Shown piece by piece: positions 38,301 through 46,735 of a DNA stretch of 64,000 nucleotides. The notes beneath the pieces are model-generated. The model made no database searches. It saw only the letters and a program-made list of their open reading frames with translations, and had not been told where the DNA came from. Within the stretch, counting starts at the first letter, position 1; each line of letters begins with the position of its first letter. The position numbers were made by a program, and so were the translations under genes. The stretch is taken from positions 186,001-250,000 of the forward strand of contig NZ_WXUB01000002.1 in NCBI RefSeq assembly GCF_011799805.1, given 5' to 3'. This DNA comes from Maribellus sediminis. Its GTDB lineage: Bacteria; Bacteroidota; Bacteroidia; Bacteroidales; Prolixibacteraceae.

Positions 38301-39413
38301 GCCGACAGTGATGAGTTTTCAGAAGAAGGAGGCGAAAAGCAATATGTAGAGATCAGTGTAAAAGATACTGGCAAGGGCATTTCAAATAGAAATGTAGAAA
38401 AAATATTTATGCGCTTTTTCCAGTCGGATGAAAGCGATAAAGACGCCGGAGCGGGAATTGGATTGGCGCTGGTTAAAGAACTGGTACAACTGCATAAAGG
38501 AAAAATATTTGTCACAAGTAAACCTGGGAAGGGATCGAAATTTACCATTCGCTTTCCTTATGCCATGGCTCACGAAACCGAAGTTGCAACCGAGGTTGAA
38601 GAACTTGAAACACAGGAACAGAAAATAGTTGAGCAACCTGAGAACATGAATGCCCGTGTGATGCTAATAGTTGAAGATAATGCGGACGTAAGGCAATTCA
38701 TTCGAAATCATTTTAGCCCGTTTTACAAAATTTACGAGGCAACTAACGGTGACGAAGGTTGGAAAATGGCACTAGAAACAATACCTGATATTGTGCTTAG
38801 CGATATTATTATGCCAAAGTTGGATGGATACGAACTTACCAAACATCTGAAAAACGATGAACGAACTTCGCACATTCCGATTCTGCTGTTAACTGCCATG
38901 CACTCCAAAGATCACGAATTAAAAGGTTTATCTTCGGGAGCCGACGATTATATTACAAAACCGTTCGATCTGTCGGTACTACAAGCCAAAGTGGAGAATA
39001 TGCTTTCGATGCACGAGCTACTAAGGGACAAATACACGGCCACCATGGTACTCGAACCATCAAATGTGGTGTTAGCTTCTCCCGACGAGCGTTTTCTGCA
39101 AAAAGTGATCAGCGTGGTAGAAGAAAATATTGCCGACAGCGAACTGGATATCGAGCAGTTTGCGACCCTGGTGGGAGTTAGCCGTATGCAACTCTATCGG
39201 AAACTGAACGCGCTTACCAACATGACGGTGAAAGAATTTATCCGTCACATTCGTTTAAAGCGGGCTACGCAATTACTCGAGCAGCAAAAACTCAACATTT
39301 CAGAAATTGCATATGCTGTAGGGTTTAAAGATCTTTCGCATTTCCGAAAGTGCTTCAAACGCGAATACGGCATGAGTGCCACCGAATTTCTTAGTCGAAA
39401 GGCTGATAATTAG
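35364..39413 (+). CDS. Hybrid two-component system sensor/regulator (HTCS)
   Basis: A 1349-residue one-protein two-component system. A signal peptide is followed by a periplasmic double propeller of about 14 short repeats (LWIGT, GLPNNQIQSLFQDRKG; about 30-660), a Y_Y_Y domain (about 700-778), one transmembrane helix (about 786-806), a HisKA domain with phospho-acceptor H842 (NISHEIRTP), an ATPase domain (NLLSNAFKFT, DTGKGIS, GAGIGLAL), a receiver with D1147 (LSDIIMPKLDG) and K1199, and an AraC-type DNA-binding domain (about 1245-1345). It senses a pectin oligosaccharide in the periplasm and should activate the divergent-free, downstream susCD operon. It lies between the two large operons. 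Confidence 0.97.
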   Translation: MKSKLNLLPFTILVFLFLLKYQKAVSETNEFSFDIFTQENGLPNNQIQSLFQDRKGWMWIGTSQGLSRFDGYDFVNFFPNDADENGLHGTLVRVIKEDRAGNLLVGTETGGLNIFDREKETFSHPLKDVEGFQYREISVNDVIEDEERNLWLATDFNVLILDSAQHITPLTPSNSEISLDGIYVRNLVADLSGKLWIGTDNGLFTYNKSTERLVYFELPFEDSDNHEIWEIYLDDDGILWVGTYAAGLFQIDPDENSYKRVLLEPVAPRTETVKAISKGIFGEYWIGTRGGLFKYSKEKGVTGFFRHSVQEPRSLSNNSILSIYHDSKGELWIGTRGGLNVLAKSKQVFHNFTALPGDNKYLNSGIVYAIWIDDQGKIWLGTEDGGINIYNPKTQTYRYLTADKNQPNPLSQNCIKAFVDDGRGNLWVATYMGGIDVIDRNNGNVKNYQYDPEVKGSISDNRVWDLCLDKQGQIWAVTNRGVDRFDNQTGTFIHYPQLNGYEAVNWIECDLNGNLWMGSSDEVMIFNPRRNTIKRYFEHSRAMFEDKQGRLWVTTNDKGIALYSIGSGPLKYYTEDEGLANNQALCILQDNNDNLWISTTNGLSKFDPVSEFFQNFTSSDGLGNNQFCYGAACKSKSGDLLFGNVEGFNRFNPDEILQVDMDVPLVFTNLKIFNKIVGISDDKNAVLHKSISETDRLVFNHTQDVFTIEFAALNYVNSQNNLYSYKLEGFNREWIGPSKDRSAPFTNLNPGDYTLRVKRVVPGSRQESSELQMAITVLPPFWKTNWFISIILALILTLGYLIIRFLLNREKIKNQLVLERVNARKLHELDMMKLKFFTNISHEIRTPLTLILGPLEKLTKKTDVDAEVKENLHMMQRNAQNLNRLINQLLDFRKLQSGNLKLNLTEADLVSFIRNIVNSFTDYAIEKDIKLTFKTLKKRLFVSFDPDKIEKIMNNLLSNAFKFTEAKGSISVNLSLIFDADSDEFSEEGGEKQYVEISVKDTGKGISNRNVEKIFMRFFQSDESDKDAGAGIGLALVKELVQLHKGKIFVTSKPGKGSKFTIRFPYAMAHETEVATEVEELETQEQKIVEQPENMNARVMLIVEDNADVRQFIRNHFSPFYKIYEATNGDEGWKMALETIPDIVLSDIIMPKLDGYELTKHLKNDERTSHIPILLLTAMHSKDHELKGLSSGADDYITKPFDLSVLQAKVENMLSMHELLRDKYTATMVLEPSNVVLASPDERFLQKVISVVEENIADSELDIEQFATLVGVSRMQLYRKLNALTNMTVKEFIRHIRLKRATQLLEQQKLNISEIAYAVGFKDLSHFRKCFKREYGMSATEFLSRKADN

Positions 39414-39637
39414 CTCTCTTTTTTTTACTTTTTTAACATCCTGTGTTGGCTGCTGAAAATCAGTTAGTAATGTGATTTTTGGGGCCAAATTGACCCATTC
39501 TATGGGAAAAATATCCCGCTATTTGGGAAAATTTTCATCGAACGGGAAGTCTGCCACTAGGTTTTGGGAAAATTTTAAGCCGGCTATCCGGCAGTTGCAA
39601 TTAACTTGCACACCTACCTAAGTGAGAACTAAAGCGA
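39414..39637 (+). other. Leader/promoter region of the second susCD operon
   Basis: A gap between the HTCS gene and a small membrane-peptide gene. Besides the phased GGGAA boxes it holds a GC hairpin GCCGG-CTAT-CCGGC at 39579-39592. No protein gene is seen in it. A promoter is expected between the boxes and 39638, but no clean consensus was identified. Confidence 0.5.
39501..39576 (+). promoter_or_regulatory. Four helically phased GGGAA boxes, candidate HTCS-binding region
   Basis: GGGAA occurs at 39504, 39525, 39544 and 39566, with spacings of 21, 19 and 22 bp, close to two helical turns. The second and fourth boxes extend to an identical 14-mer TTTGGGAAAATTTT (39522-39535 and 39563-39576) exactly 41 bp apart. 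Direct repeats in phase with the helix are what an AraC-type output domain would use, and the HTCS gene ends only 88 bp upstream. Binding is inferred. Confidence 0.6.
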
Positions 39638-39745
39638 ATGGGACAAATGCAACAAAACCTAAAAAAAACCAATTGGATAATTATTATTTCAATTGCGGTG
39701 CTTGTGGTTCTGTTAATTGTTTTGCTCAATCTCGTATTAAAATAG
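39638..39745 (+). CDS. Putative 35-residue single-span membrane peptide
   Basis: ATG at 39638 to TAG at 39745 encodes 35 residues. A short polar, basic N-terminus (MGQMQQNLKKTN) is followed by an uninterrupted hydrophobic stretch from residue 13 to 34 (WIIIISIAVLVV, then LLIVLLNLVL) and a final Lys. This fits one transmembrane helix with the Lys pair before it. An internal ATG at 39647 is an alternative start. It lies 47 bp before susC and after the putative regulator sites, so it would be on the susCD transcript. No family was recognised. Confidence 0.55.
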   Translation: MGQMQQNLKKTNWIIIISIAVLVVLLIVLLNLVLK

Positions 39746-39792
39746 GTATTAGGCTAAACGAATATTATTTAATTAAATCTAAATGGTAAACT

Positions 39793-42700
39793 ATGGTAAA
39801 TTCTGAAAAGAAACGTCATGCTCTGTCTCGGAACGGTCTGTTCCGTAGCCTAGGAGTTATGATTCTCATCCAGCTATGTTTTGCATTTACAATCTACGCG
39901 CAAAACATTACAGTTACGGGTAAAGTTACCGACGCAAGTTCGGGAGAAGAACTGCCTGGTGTAAATGTAATCCTGAAAGGAACAACAAAGGGAACAATTA
40001 CGATGGCAGATGGTACGTATACGTTAGAAGTGCCAGCAACCAATGCAGTTCTGCAATTTTCATTTATTGGTTACACGTTAAAGGAAGTGCCGGTGAATGG
40101 AAACACAACTGTTAATGCGGCACTTGAAACCGAAACTACTCAATTAGATGAAGTAATTGCGGTAGGTTATGGTACAGCCCGAAGACGCGATCTTACCGGA
40201 TCGGTATCAACGGTAAACAGTGAAACTTTAAAAAAGATCCCGGTTGCTAACGCTGCTGAAGCCATCAAGGGACGACTCCCCGGAGTAAACATCATTACAA
40301 CCGATGGTTCGCCCGATGCTGAGATCGTAATCCGCGTGCGTGGTGGTGGTTCTGTAACTCAGGACAATTCACCCTTGTATGTTGTTGACGGTTTTATTAC
40401 CAGCAGCATCCGAGGCATTCCGCCTAATGACATTGCCAACATCACCGTATTAAAAGATGCTGCAGCTACAGCAATATATGGTGCACAGGCTGCAAACGGA
40501 GTAATTCTTATTACCACCAAAAGTCCAACCGAAGGAAGAACAACGGTAAGTTATAATGGGTATGTTAAAATTAGTACGCTCCCTCAGGAACGTAAATACG
40601 ATGTACTTGATCCGTATGAATTTGTGATGATGCAGTATGAATATGCTGCTCTTCGCTCAGATGCAGATTTAAGAAACTTTGAACGTTATTATGGGAAATA
40701 TGATGATCTTGAGTTGTACCAAAAAAAACCATATACCGATTGGCAGGATGAACTCTTTGGAGATCCGGTAATTTCACAATCGCATAACGTTAGCATTAGC
40801 GGGGGAACGGCAAAAACCAAAATGAGTTTAAGCTTAACTTCTGATAATGAAGAAGGTATTATGATTGGTAACGGATATAAAAGAAATGTAATCAATTTCA
40901 AATTAAACCACGATATATCCAATAAACTGAAACTGGAAGCTCAGACAAGGATTACCGATACCAAAGTGGATGGAGCCGGAACTTCGGGAAGTTCGCAGTT
41001 ACGTGTCAAGAATGTAATTACTGCTCGCCCGTTGAATGGTATTGCCGACGAACTCGATATTGATCTTACAACGGTTGATTCTGATGATGATTATCAGTCT
41101 TTCCTATTAAGCCTGATCAATCCGGTTGAATTGGCGAAACAAGATTGGAGACAGCGAAATACAACTACTTATGTCTTGCAGGGAGGACTTACCTGGGAAG
41201 CCATGGAAGGACTTACGCTGAAGTCAACCATCTCGAGCAGTCAGAGTTACGAAGAGCGCCTTAGGTATTATGGCCCACTTACCAGTACTGCACAACAACA
41301 AGGAAACAGCCTTCCATTGGGAGACATTAACAATCGCAAAAATACTTCCATTCGCTGGTTGAATACAGCTCAGTATGTATTCCAGGATTTGGGTGAACAC
41401 AACCTGGATATTATGTTGGGGCACGAAGTTTATTCAAACGGTGGTAAATCAGACGATGTTAGGGCGATAAACTTCAGAGAATCAATGCAACCCGACGAGA
41501 TGTTTGCAAATATGGCGCTGGGTACTGTAGTGTCTTATTCTACATCTCAGAGTACGGATCAGAACCGACTTTCATTCTTTGGTCGTGCCAATTATCAGTT
41601 TAAGAATAAATACCTGTTAACGGCTACATTGCGTTCCGACGCCTCGAGTAAATTCTCAAAAGACAACCGGGTAGGTATTTTCCCGGCAGTTGCTCTGGGT
41701 TGGAAAATCAATGAAGAAGCATTTATGGCAAATGCCAACAATATTGATGAACTGAAACTAAGACTTAGTTATGGTGAAACCGGTAACGACCGTATACCGG
41801 CAAATGCTACCAAATTCCTCTTTAGTGCTGATACAAATAATGGCCCTGGCATGGGTACCAATGCATACAACGCCTATTATTCACCTGACGGATCAACCCT
41901 ATATAATCCGAATATTCTCTGGGAAACTACAGTGAACCAGAATATTGGTCTCGATTTTATGTTCTTCGGGGGTCGACTGAGCGGTAGTTTAGATGCTTAC
42001 AACAACAAAACCAAAGACCTCTTGCTCGCATCGGCTATTTCCCCGATTTCGGGTTTTAGTACACAGTGGAACAACATTGGTAGCACTTCCAACAAAGGTT
42101 TTGAAATGATGTTAAATGCCACCCTGATTGAAACTGGAGATTTTCAGTTTCGTACGAACTTCAACTTTGGTATCAACAAATCCAGGATAGAAGAATTGGA
42201 TGGCACTGATGAGCGATTTATCCAATCGAACTGGGCGAGTACCGACCTGAAAGACCGCGACGATTACTACCTGGCAGTTGGCGAAACCATAGGTTTAATC
42301 TACGGCTATGTAAACGATGGCATGTATACAGTGGACGATTTCAGCGGCTACAACGAGGTTTCTGGAACTTATACCTTAAAAGATGGTGTTCCCGACAATA
42401 AAAATACGCTGGGAGTATCAAGTCTCCGTCCTGGATACATGAAACTTAAAGATATTTCTGGCCCTGACGGAAAGCCGGATGGTGTAATCAACAGCATGGA
42501 CCGCAAAGTGATAGGCAGCGCATTGCCCGATGCATTTGGAGGTTTCAGTTTCGAAGCAACCTGGAAAGGTTTCGACGCTTCCGTTCTGTTTAACTGGATG
42601 GTTGGTAACGACGTGTATAACTCAGGAAAAATCGATTACAACCAGCTTTACAGAACCAGATATGGTAATATGCTGGCTGATATGAGTTCTGACAAACGAT

Positions 42701-43098
42701 TTACATACATTAATGTAGCAGATGGTTCGGTAATTACCGACCTCGAAGAATTGCGCCAACTTAATCAGGATAAAACCATTTGGAGCGGTAGCAACTCTTT
42801 CGGACAGGCAACTGCTGTTGTTAACGATTGGGCAGTAGAGGATGGTTCCTTCCTGCGCTTGAGTACACTAACACTGGGATATACCATCCCAACAAACATT
42901 AGCTCTAAAGTTGGAATTTCACAATTCCGCTTATATGCAACAGGTTATAACCTGTGGTTGTGGACGAAGTATTCAGGATACGATCCTGAAGTAAGTACTT
43001 CGAGAAGCAGCAACTATGGATCTCTGATCCAGGGACTCGATTATTCATCGTACCCACGAAGCCGATCGTTTACCTTTGGTGTTAATGTAACCTTCTAA
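39793..43098 (+). CDS. susC: SusC/RagA-type TonB-dependent outer-membrane transporter (second pair)
   Basis: An 1101-residue SusC-family receptor. A long n-region precedes a signal segment ending near IYAQ (about 37). Then come a carboxypeptidase-regulatory-like domain (VTGKVTDASSGEELPGVN), a DEVIAVGYGTARRRDLTGSV region, a plug (PLYVVDGFI, DAAATAIYGAQAANGVILI) and the barrel, ending FTFGVNVTF. It pairs with the SusD protein encoded 17 bp downstream. The candidate HTCS operator region lies upstream, so it is probably induced by pectin oligosaccharides. Downstream homogalacturonan and RG-I enzymes suggest its ligand. Confidence 0.97.
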   Translation: MVNSEKKRHALSRNGLFRSLGVMILIQLCFAFTIYAQNITVTGKVTDASSGEELPGVNVILKGTTKGTITMADGTYTLEVPATNAVLQFSFIGYTLKEVPVNGNTTVNAALETETTQLDEVIAVGYGTARRRDLTGSVSTVNSETLKKIPVANAAEAIKGRLPGVNIITTDGSPDAEIVIRVRGGGSVTQDNSPLYVVDGFITSSIRGIPPNDIANITVLKDAAATAIYGAQAANGVILITTKSPTEGRTTVSYNGYVKISTLPQERKYDVLDPYEFVMMQYEYAALRSDADLRNFERYYGKYDDLELYQKKPYTDWQDELFGDPVISQSHNVSISGGTAKTKMSLSLTSDNEEGIMIGNGYKRNVINFKLNHDISNKLKLEAQTRITDTKVDGAGTSGSSQLRVKNVITARPLNGIADELDIDLTTVDSDDDYQSFLLSLINPVELAKQDWRQRNTTTYVLQGGLTWEAMEGLTLKSTISSSQSYEERLRYYGPLTSTAQQQGNSLPLGDINNRKNTSIRWLNTAQYVFQDLGEHNLDIMLGHEVYSNGGKSDDVRAINFRESMQPDEMFANMALGTVVSYSTSQSTDQNRLSFFGRANYQFKNKYLLTATLRSDASSKFSKDNRVGIFPAVALGWKINEEAFMANANNIDELKLRLSYGETGNDRIPANATKFLFSADTNNGPGMGTNAYNAYYSPDGSTLYNPNILWETTVNQNIGLDFMFFGGRLSGSLDAYNNKTKDLLLASAISPISGFSTQWNNIGSTSNKGFEMMLNATLIETGDFQFRTNFNFGINKSRIEELDGTDERFIQSNWASTDLKDRDDYYLAVGETIGLIYGYVNDGMYTVDDFSGYNEVSGTYTLKDGVPDNKNTLGVSSLRPGYMKLKDISGPDGKPDGVINSMDRKVIGSALPDAFGGFSFEATWKGFDASVLFNWMVGNDVYNSGKIDYNQLYRTRYGNMLADMSSDKRFTYINVADGSVITDLEELRQLNQDKTIWSGSNSFGQATAVVNDWAVEDGSFLRLSTLTLGYTIPTNISSKVGISQFRLYATGYNLWLWTKYSGYDPEVSTSRSSNYGSLIQGLDYSSYPRSRSFTFGVNVTF

Positions 43099-43115
43099 TC
43101 TAAAATGAATATAAG

Positions 43116-44951
43116 ATGAAAGAGATGAAAATTAAACATTTATTATATGCGCTGGTGGTATTCTTTTCGGTTACTGCCTGCCAGGATTTCTTAGAGCCGG
43201 AATCACTTTCGACCTTCGACTCTAAATACATCTTTTCGAATGCTGAAGATGCAAGGAAAGCGGTTAACGCCATGTATGTTCACTTCAGTCACGACGGTTT
43301 CCGCTCGCGTTTGTCGAACAACATGACCGGAAATACCGATATTGAACACGCCGGTGGTACGAGCGATGGAGCCCGTTACCAGATTTGGAGACTCGATGCC
43401 CAGGAAAACAATGGTGACTTGGGTTATGTATGGGATATTGGTTATAAGGCCATTCGCGATGCCAATATTGCCATCGAAGGTATTTTGGCCAGCGATGCTT
43501 TAAATTCAGAAGATGTAACACTTTCAAAAAATATGTACCATCTTTTAGGAGAAGCATACACCATGCGTGCCTACTGGTACAGTATGCTGATCTACTATTT
43601 CGGAGATGTGCCATTCTCAACCAATGCTCCTTCGGTGGATGTTGAATTTAACTTGCCAAAAGAAGACCGCAATGTTATCCTGTCTACCGTGATACAGGAT
43701 ATGATTGATATCGAAGAGAAAATGATGTGGGCTGACGAGTTACAGTTTGGTATAGAACAGATCAACCGCGAATATACACTGGGAATGATTGCACGCTTAG
43801 CCCTTCAGCGTGGAGGTTACTACCTCACGCCTGAATTAACCATGGAGCGCGAGAGCGACTATCTGGATTATTATACCATTGCGAGAGATTATACTAAAAA
43901 GCTGATGACGCTGAAAGACCGCGATCTTCCTTCTGATTTCCGTCAGATCTTTATGAATCAATGTAAGTTTATTTCGCCAAGTAACGACGATATTCTTTTT
44001 GAAGTTCCTTTTGCAGTAGGCGAAGGCGACGTGGGCTGGAACATTGGTATCCGGGTTGATGCAGGAAGCCATCCTTACGGTAGCGGATCGAACTACATGG
44101 CCATGCCACCTACTTATTACTATTCTTTCGACCAGGAAGATAAACGTCTTCCGGTAACCTGTGGACTTTATATGATTAACGGCGATTTTGTGCAGGAACT
44201 GATAAGTACAAGCAGCATGAACATTTCTCAGGGTAAATGGAGTAGGGCATACCTGGATAATCCTCCCGGCCCTTCGACCAATAAAGGAACAGGTATAAAC
44301 TGGCCAATGTTGCGTTACGCCGATGTACTATTAATGTTCGCCGAAGCCGAAAACGAATTGAACGGACCAACAGCTGCCGCACAGGAAGCTTTCAAAAGGG
44401 TACGTCAACGTGCATTCGACGAAGCCGCATGGGATACTAAAGTCGATCAGTATATTGCCGGAATCTCGGGTAGTAAGGAAGCTTTCTTCAATGCTATTGT
44501 TGATGAGCGTGCCTGGGAATTCGGTGGTGAAATGATTCGTAAATACGAACTTATTCGATGGAACCTGTATTCAGAAAAGGTAACTGAAACAGTAGAAGGC
44601 TGTAAAAAAATGGCCGACGATGCGGTTGCAGGTACCGGAACATTACCTGATTACGTGTATACCAAACTGGATGAAAAGGGTGACCTGGTTATTTTAAATA
44701 CTCACGAAAAAGTAGTTTCAAATCCTGATGAAGATGTTTGGGAGCGTCAATCCTGGTTGATTTCTCTATCAAGCGAAACAACAGCAGATGGATACGCCGA
44801 ATGGATCAGCCGAGATTGGGATAACTACATCAATCCAGGGAATATTGGAGTGCCGGATGGTATAGTCCGTTACATCTTCCCAATCCCGGTACTTGGAATT
44901 GATAATAGTAAAGGATTATTGAAGAACGATGGATACAACTTCGGATTCTAA
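43116..44951 (+). CDS. susD: SusD/RagB-type surface glycan-binding lipoprotein (second pair)
   Basis: A 611-residue SusD family lipoprotein with lipobox SVTAC (Cys at about 22) followed by QDFLEPESLSTF, the usual start of the mature family. SusD features: AEDARKAVNAMYVHF, MRAYWYSMLIYYFGDVPF, MLRYADVLLMFAEAENELNG and DERAWEFGGEMIRKYELIRW. It forms the surface lid of the preceding SusC. It diverges from the SusD at 14700-16544, consistent with different ligands for the two pairs. Confidence 0.96.
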   Translation: MKEMKIKHLLYALVVFFSVTACQDFLEPESLSTFDSKYIFSNAEDARKAVNAMYVHFSHDGFRSRLSNNMTGNTDIEHAGGTSDGARYQIWRLDAQENNGDLGYVWDIGYKAIRDANIAIEGILASDALNSEDVTLSKNMYHLLGEAYTMRAYWYSMLIYYFGDVPFSTNAPSVDVEFNLPKEDRNVILSTVIQDMIDIEEKMMWADELQFGIEQINREYTLGMIARLALQRGGYYLTPELTMERESDYLDYYTIARDYTKKLMTLKDRDLPSDFRQIFMNQCKFISPSNDDILFEVPFAVGEGDVGWNIGIRVDAGSHPYGSGSNYMAMPPTYYYSFDQEDKRLPVTCGLYMINGDFVQELISTSSMNISQGKWSRAYLDNPPGPSTNKGTGINWPMLRYADVLLMFAEAENELNGPTAAAQEAFKRVRQRAFDEAAWDTKVDQYIAGISGSKEAFFNAIVDERAWEFGGEMIRKYELIRWNLYSEKVTETVEGCKKMADDAVAGTGTLPDYVYTKLDEKGDLVILNTHEKVVSNPDEDVWERQSWLISLSSETTADGYAEWISRDWDNYINPGNIGVPDGIVRYIFPIPVLGIDNSKGLLKNDGYNFGF

Positions 44952-44983
44952 GTTCAATCAATTAAAATTAAAAGTTGATAATT

Positions 44984-46615
44984 ATGAAAATAAATATTAA
45001 AAGTTTAGTTTATATCATGCTTGCCGGGCTTTTGGGAATTATAGCCTGCAATAATGATGATGAAGTCTTTGAAAGAACGAGGTTATTTCAACCTGTTCTG
45101 AATGAAGATTTGTATTCGGAAGATAACACCATTATCGTGAATCTTGGCAACATGAAGCAGGCGGAGAATTATTTTATTGAAGTAAGCCGTGATTCCGGAG
45201 TTACGATCGATTATTCCTTTACGGTGGATACCAACTATTTTATTATTGACGAGAATTTGGTTGGTGAAGAACTGTTATGGTATACACTATACCAGGTTCA
45301 GGCAACAGCTAACGCCGATGAATCACAATACAACAGTTTGCCATCATTTCTGGGAAGTGTTCGTACACAGAAATTTCCTTCGAACATGGGTACACCTACC
45401 TATTTCGATATTCTCGACAACCGTGCTAAAGTATTCTGGACACCATCAGGTTCATCAATCACTACTATAAAAGTGTTTGCTGCCGACGATGCCCGACTGA
45501 CAAATCCTTTGTCGGTAAAAGAGCTGACGGAAGAAGAAATGTCAGCCAGTGAAGCCGTTGTTGGGGGGCTTTCTCCTGCAACGGAATACCAGATTGCCAT
45601 ATTCAGTGGAGAAACCATTCGTGGCTGGGAAGTGTACCAAACACGTGAAGCACTTGAGTTGGGTGATAATGTGATTGATCTGACAGGAATTGATACTATG
45701 GTTAACTTTGCAACGGCGTTGGCCGATGCTACCGAAGGAGCCGTGGTAGTGCTCGAAGGAGGTAAAACTTACGAAGCCGGTGGGTATGAATTCAACGTTT
45801 CATTAGCCTTTGTTTCAGGTTACAGTTTTGTTGCTGCACTGCCGGTTATCGATTGTAATTCGAACTTTAACCTGCTCGATGGCGCTACTGTTGGAACCAT
45901 TTCATTTAAAGATATCAAACTTACTGCTTCCGATGGTGGCTTTGGTGGCCGGTATGTATTCAATATCGACAAATCCGGAACCATCGATGAGATTAAGTTC
46001 GATGGATGTGTTATCCGTACGCTTCGCGGTATTGGCCGTATGAAAGGCGGAGAAGGTGTATTAAATAATTATACCATCAACAATTGTCAAATCGACAGCA
46101 TCAACGGATATGGCGTGATCAGTGTAGATAAGAATACCTGGGCGTGTAATAATATAACTTTAAAGAATTCGTCTATTTCAAAATGTCAGTATTTCCTTGT
46201 TAGCCGTAATAACACAAACTCGCTGACCATCTCTGATTGCACAATAAACGAAGCTCCTGAAAAAGGACGTCAGCTATTGCGTTGGAGAGAAGCGGGACAG
46301 GACGAAGTTACCAACGTTAGTATTACCAATACAATAATTGGTCACGGTTGGAATATGACCGGTGAAGAGGATTACGCCATTGACGGATTTGATGGAATGG
46401 CCAGTACAAACTGGAATGTCGTTAATTGTTACACCACAGGAGATTTTAGTTATGGTGAAGGCAAAGACGAAATTCCCGGATTACCGATAGGAAACTATAC
46501 AGGTTCGGTTAACGACCTGTGGACCGATCCTGGCAATGCGATCTTCGAAATAAAAGACAACGGATTTGCCGGTAAAAACGACTCGGGTGATCCACGATGG
46601 AGACCCGGATTGTAA
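44984..46615 (+). CDS. Surface lipoprotein with DUF4957/DUF5123-type beta-helix
   Basis: A 543-residue lipoprotein; the ATG at 44984 is preferred over an in-frame TTG at 44975. The lipobox LGIIAC is followed by NNDDE, matching the acidic surface-export signal of Bacteroidota lipoproteins. Residues about 30-225 look like two fibronectin III-like modules. Residues about 230-370 match DUF4957 (NVIDLTGIDTMVNFATAL, GKTYEAGGYEF) and the remainder DUF5123 (KGRQLLRWRE, IIGHGWNMTGEEDYAID). Its position after susD is that of SusE/F-like glycan-binding proteins. The beta-helix half is related to the gene at 1-3098. Confidence 0.85.
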   Translation: MKINIKSLVYIMLAGLLGIIACNNDDEVFERTRLFQPVLNEDLYSEDNTIIVNLGNMKQAENYFIEVSRDSGVTIDYSFTVDTNYFIIDENLVGEELLWYTLYQVQATANADESQYNSLPSFLGSVRTQKFPSNMGTPTYFDILDNRAKVFWTPSGSSITTIKVFAADDARLTNPLSVKELTEEEMSASEAVVGGLSPATEYQIAIFSGETIRGWEVYQTREALELGDNVIDLTGIDTMVNFATALADATEGAVVVLEGGKTYEAGGYEFNVSLAFVSGYSFVAALPVIDCNSNFNLLDGATVGTISFKDIKLTASDGGFGGRYVFNIDKSGTIDEIKFDGCVIRTLRGIGRMKGGEGVLNNYTINNCQIDSINGYGVISVDKNTWACNNITLKNSSISKCQYFLVSRNNTNSLTISDCTINEAPEKGRQLLRWREAGQDEVTNVSITNTIIGHGWNMTGEEDYAIDGFDGMASTNWNVVNCYTTGDFSYGEGKDEIPGLPIGNYTGSVNDLWTDPGNAIFEIKDNGFAGKNDSGDPRWRPGL

Positions 46616-46645
46616 CTGTATTACACTTAAAGTTCATAAGTAACA

Positions 46646-46672
46646 TAGTTAGTTAGTTAGTTAGTTAGTTAG
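46646..46672 (+). repeat. TAGT tetranucleotide tandem repeat
   Basis: Six full TAGT units and a partial seventh lie between the lipoprotein gene and a terminator-like hairpin. It is non-coding. Such a tract could vary in length by slippage. Confidence 0.9.
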
Positions 46673-46675
46673 AAA

Positions 46676-46720
46676 CCGGGGTGCATGTTGATGTACCCCG
46701 GCTTTAACTTTCTTTTCTGG
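46676..46720 (+). terminator. Hairpin terminator or attenuator after the susCD operon
   Basis: An 11-bp stem, CCGGGGTGCAT (46676-46686) with ATGTACCCCGG (46691-46701) containing one G-T pair and a GTTG loop, is followed by T-rich CTTTAACTTTCTTTT. Only about 15 bp separate it from the next gene, leaving little room for a new promoter. It may therefore attenuate rather than fully stop transcription. Confidence 0.75.
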
Positions 46721-46735
46721 AAAAGGTATTTTGCA

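Noticed and set aside
46646-46672. Phase-variable coding repeat
   Set aside because: The TAGT tract is not inside a reading frame, so slippage could only affect transcription or RNA structure.
46685-46735. N-terminal extension of the PL1 gene to an ATG at 46685
   Set aside because: That ATG is inside a terminator hairpin, and the ATG at 46736 gives a proper signal peptide.
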